From a bacterium (GTDB taxonomy: Bacteria > Patescibacteriota > Doudnabacteria > UBA920): 41,050 bases of DNA. The position numbers were made by a program, and so were the translations under genes. The notes beneath the pieces are model-generated. The model ran no database searches. It was not told the origin of the DNA and saw only the letters and a list, made by a program, of their open reading frames with translations. The stretch covers positions 1 through 41,050 of the forward strand of contig JAJYWK010000008.1 in NCBI GenBank assembly GCA_021791515.1, given 5' to 3'. Shown piece by piece: positions 40,177-41,050 of the stretch (position 1 is the stretch's first letter; every line of letters starts with the position of its first letter).

Positions 40177-40800
40177 ATGAATAAAAATAACACTCTAATC
40201 TTGATAGGGGGCATAGTAATCGGTGTTTTGATTACCGCCGTTATCACAAGCAATGCCGTTAACAACCAAAGTTACGGCATGATGCGCATGATGGGTATAA
40301 GGCAACAGACATCCATGATGGGCAGTAATATTGACCAGCATTTTATAGAGCAGATGATCCTTCACCATGATGATGCCATCACCATGGCTAACATCGCATT
40401 GCAAAAAGCCGAGCATCCTGAAACTAAACAACTTGCCCAAAACATAATTCAAGCCCAGACTTCGGAAATAAACCAAATGCGCCAATGGTATAAAAGCTGG
40501 TACGGGCAAGACGTTCCGGATACCTTTGCAAGCATGGGGCACGGAATGGGTTCTGGTACTATGCACATGGGCATGATGGGTAACACTACTGACACGGCAA
40601 GTCTGGAATCAGCCAAACCCTTCGAAAAGGCTTTTATCGAGGAAATGATCCCGCACCACCAGATGGCAGTCATGATGGCGCAAATGCTTAAGAACTCAAC
40701 CCAGCGTCCGGAAATGAGGAATCTCGCCGACAACATTATCAACACCCAAACCAAAGAAATAGACCAGATGAGCAATTGGTATAGCCAGTGGTATCAATAA
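40177..40800 (+). CDS. Membrane-anchored DUF305 protein with tandem repeat
   Basis: This 207-residue protein has an N-terminal membrane anchor (residues about 7-25). Two DUF305 copies follow: residues about 50-110 (FIEQMILHHDDAITMANIA, IINQ-like IIQAQTSEINQMRQWY) and 147-207 (FIEEMIPHHQMAVMMAQML, IINTQTKEIDQMSNWY). His- and Met-rich HH pairs suggest metal binding, as in copper-responsive DUF305 proteins, with Met-rich segments (GMGSGTMHMGMMG) between. It is probably extracytoplasmic and may be a metal-handling host gene. Confidence 0.88.
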   Translation: MNKNNTLILIGGIVIGVLITAVITSNAVNNQSYGMMRMMGIRQQTSMMGSNIDQHFIEQMILHHDDAITMANIALQKAEHPETKQLAQNIIQAQTSEINQMRQWYKSWYGQDVPDTFASMGHGMGSGTMHMGMMGNTTDTASLESAKPFEKAFIEEMIPHHQMAVMMAQMLKNSTQRPEMRNLADNIINTQTKEIDQMSNWYSQWYQ

Positions 40801-40831
40801 CTATCTCAAACAATGTTTTAAGAGCGTTGTT

Positions 40832-40859
40832 TTGAAATCCTGCCATAAAATGGTATAAT
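40832..40859 (+). promoter_or_regulatory. Promoter placing the start site at the next gene's ATG
   Basis: TTGAAA (40832-40837) and TATAAT (40854-40859) are 16 bp apart. Transcription would begin about 7 bp later, at or near the ATG at 40866, giving a leaderless message. Confidence 0.7.
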
Positions 40860-40865
40860 GCCAGC

Positions 40866-41050
40866 ATGACAACTGGCAAATTTGCATTAAAACCAAAGAA
40901 AGTTATATTTATCTTTTTAGTGCTGATTGCTTTTTTAACCGTAGGGTTTACGGTTTTCTGCCGGATGCCTGGCGACACCCACAGCTATAACTTGCTGGTT
41001 GGGAAAGACGAGTGCCAGTCAGAACAGGCTACCCGAGACTGCGGGTCCAT
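40866..41050 (+). CDS. Membrane-anchored protein, 3' end outside the window
   Basis: The first 61 codons encode a basic start, one membrane segment (residues about 11-30, KVIFIFLVLIAFLTVGFTVF) and then Cys-containing extracytoplasmic sequence (ECQSEQATRDCGS). The gene runs off the window. It follows DUF305 by 65 bp and has its own promoter. No family can be named from this part. Confidence 0.55.
   Translation, partial: MTTGKFALKPKKVIFIFLVLIAFLTVGFTVFCRMPGDTHSYNLLVGKDECQSEQATRDCGS

Noticed and set aside
1-41050. tRNA genes or insertion sequences
   Set aside because: No cloverleaf with a T-loop motif and no transposase-like protein was seen on reading.

Overview
The window reads as the late (virion, lysis and accessory) half of a tailed phage or prophage, with host-type genes at both edges. 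The host looks bacterial, has mid-range G+C and uses the standard code (TGA serves as a stop, for example at 2758-2760). Many short proteins have one N-terminal membrane anchor, and a KhpA-type KH protein, a bactofilin, an MltG and a DUF305 protein are present. Together these would fit a Patescibacteria/CPR-like host, but that is inference. No tRNA, rRNA, integrase, replication gene or CRISPR array was found.

Layout. 1-227: end of a KH-domain gene. 280-4475: packaging module (nuclease-like protein, ParB-methyltransferase fusion, terminase small subunit, GpA-type large subunit). 4476-14477: about 10 kb of cargo between terminase and portal, where most phages have none. The cargo holds MltG, six secreted or membrane-anchored proteins including a matrixin protease, a zinc-ribbon gene, a HigBA-type toxin-antitoxin pair, an autoinhibited Fic protein with striking operators, and a DEDDh exonuclease on the minus strand. 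14478-25885: portal, scaffold-like protein, SU10-like major capsid protein, decoration-like proteins, amidase-tipped tail protein, adaptor, nozzle-like protein and fibre. 25901-33968: C5 methyltransferase, coiled-coil protein, a 1337-residue virion protein with an ADP-ribosyltransferase-like and an LPD38-like region, and an N4/N6 methyltransferase. 33979-34966: lysis cassette (XhlA-like, amidase, small two-helix protein). No tape-measure gene is visible, so the virion is probably short-tailed.

34967-38436 is a separate unit with its own promoter: a Vsr endonuclease fused to a C5 methyltransferase, followed by a GHKL (MutL/MORC-type) ATPase whose C-terminus resembles a DUF4145/HEPN domain. This compact restriction- or defence-like pair is the best candidate for an undescribed system. 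A convergent nucleotidyltransferase-fold gene lies 17 bp away. 39183-41050 holds a bactofilin, a strongly structured RNA ending in a terminator, a 51-residue gene, a DUF305 protein and the start of a membrane-anchored protein.

Regulation is unusually legible. Intrinsic-terminator-like hairpins sit directly before the start codons of the portal gene, the divergent exonuclease gene and the 51-residue gene. The Fic promoter spacer is itself a perfect palindrome that is repeated upstream. Several structural genes have a U-rich run instead of a Shine-Dalgarno sequence.
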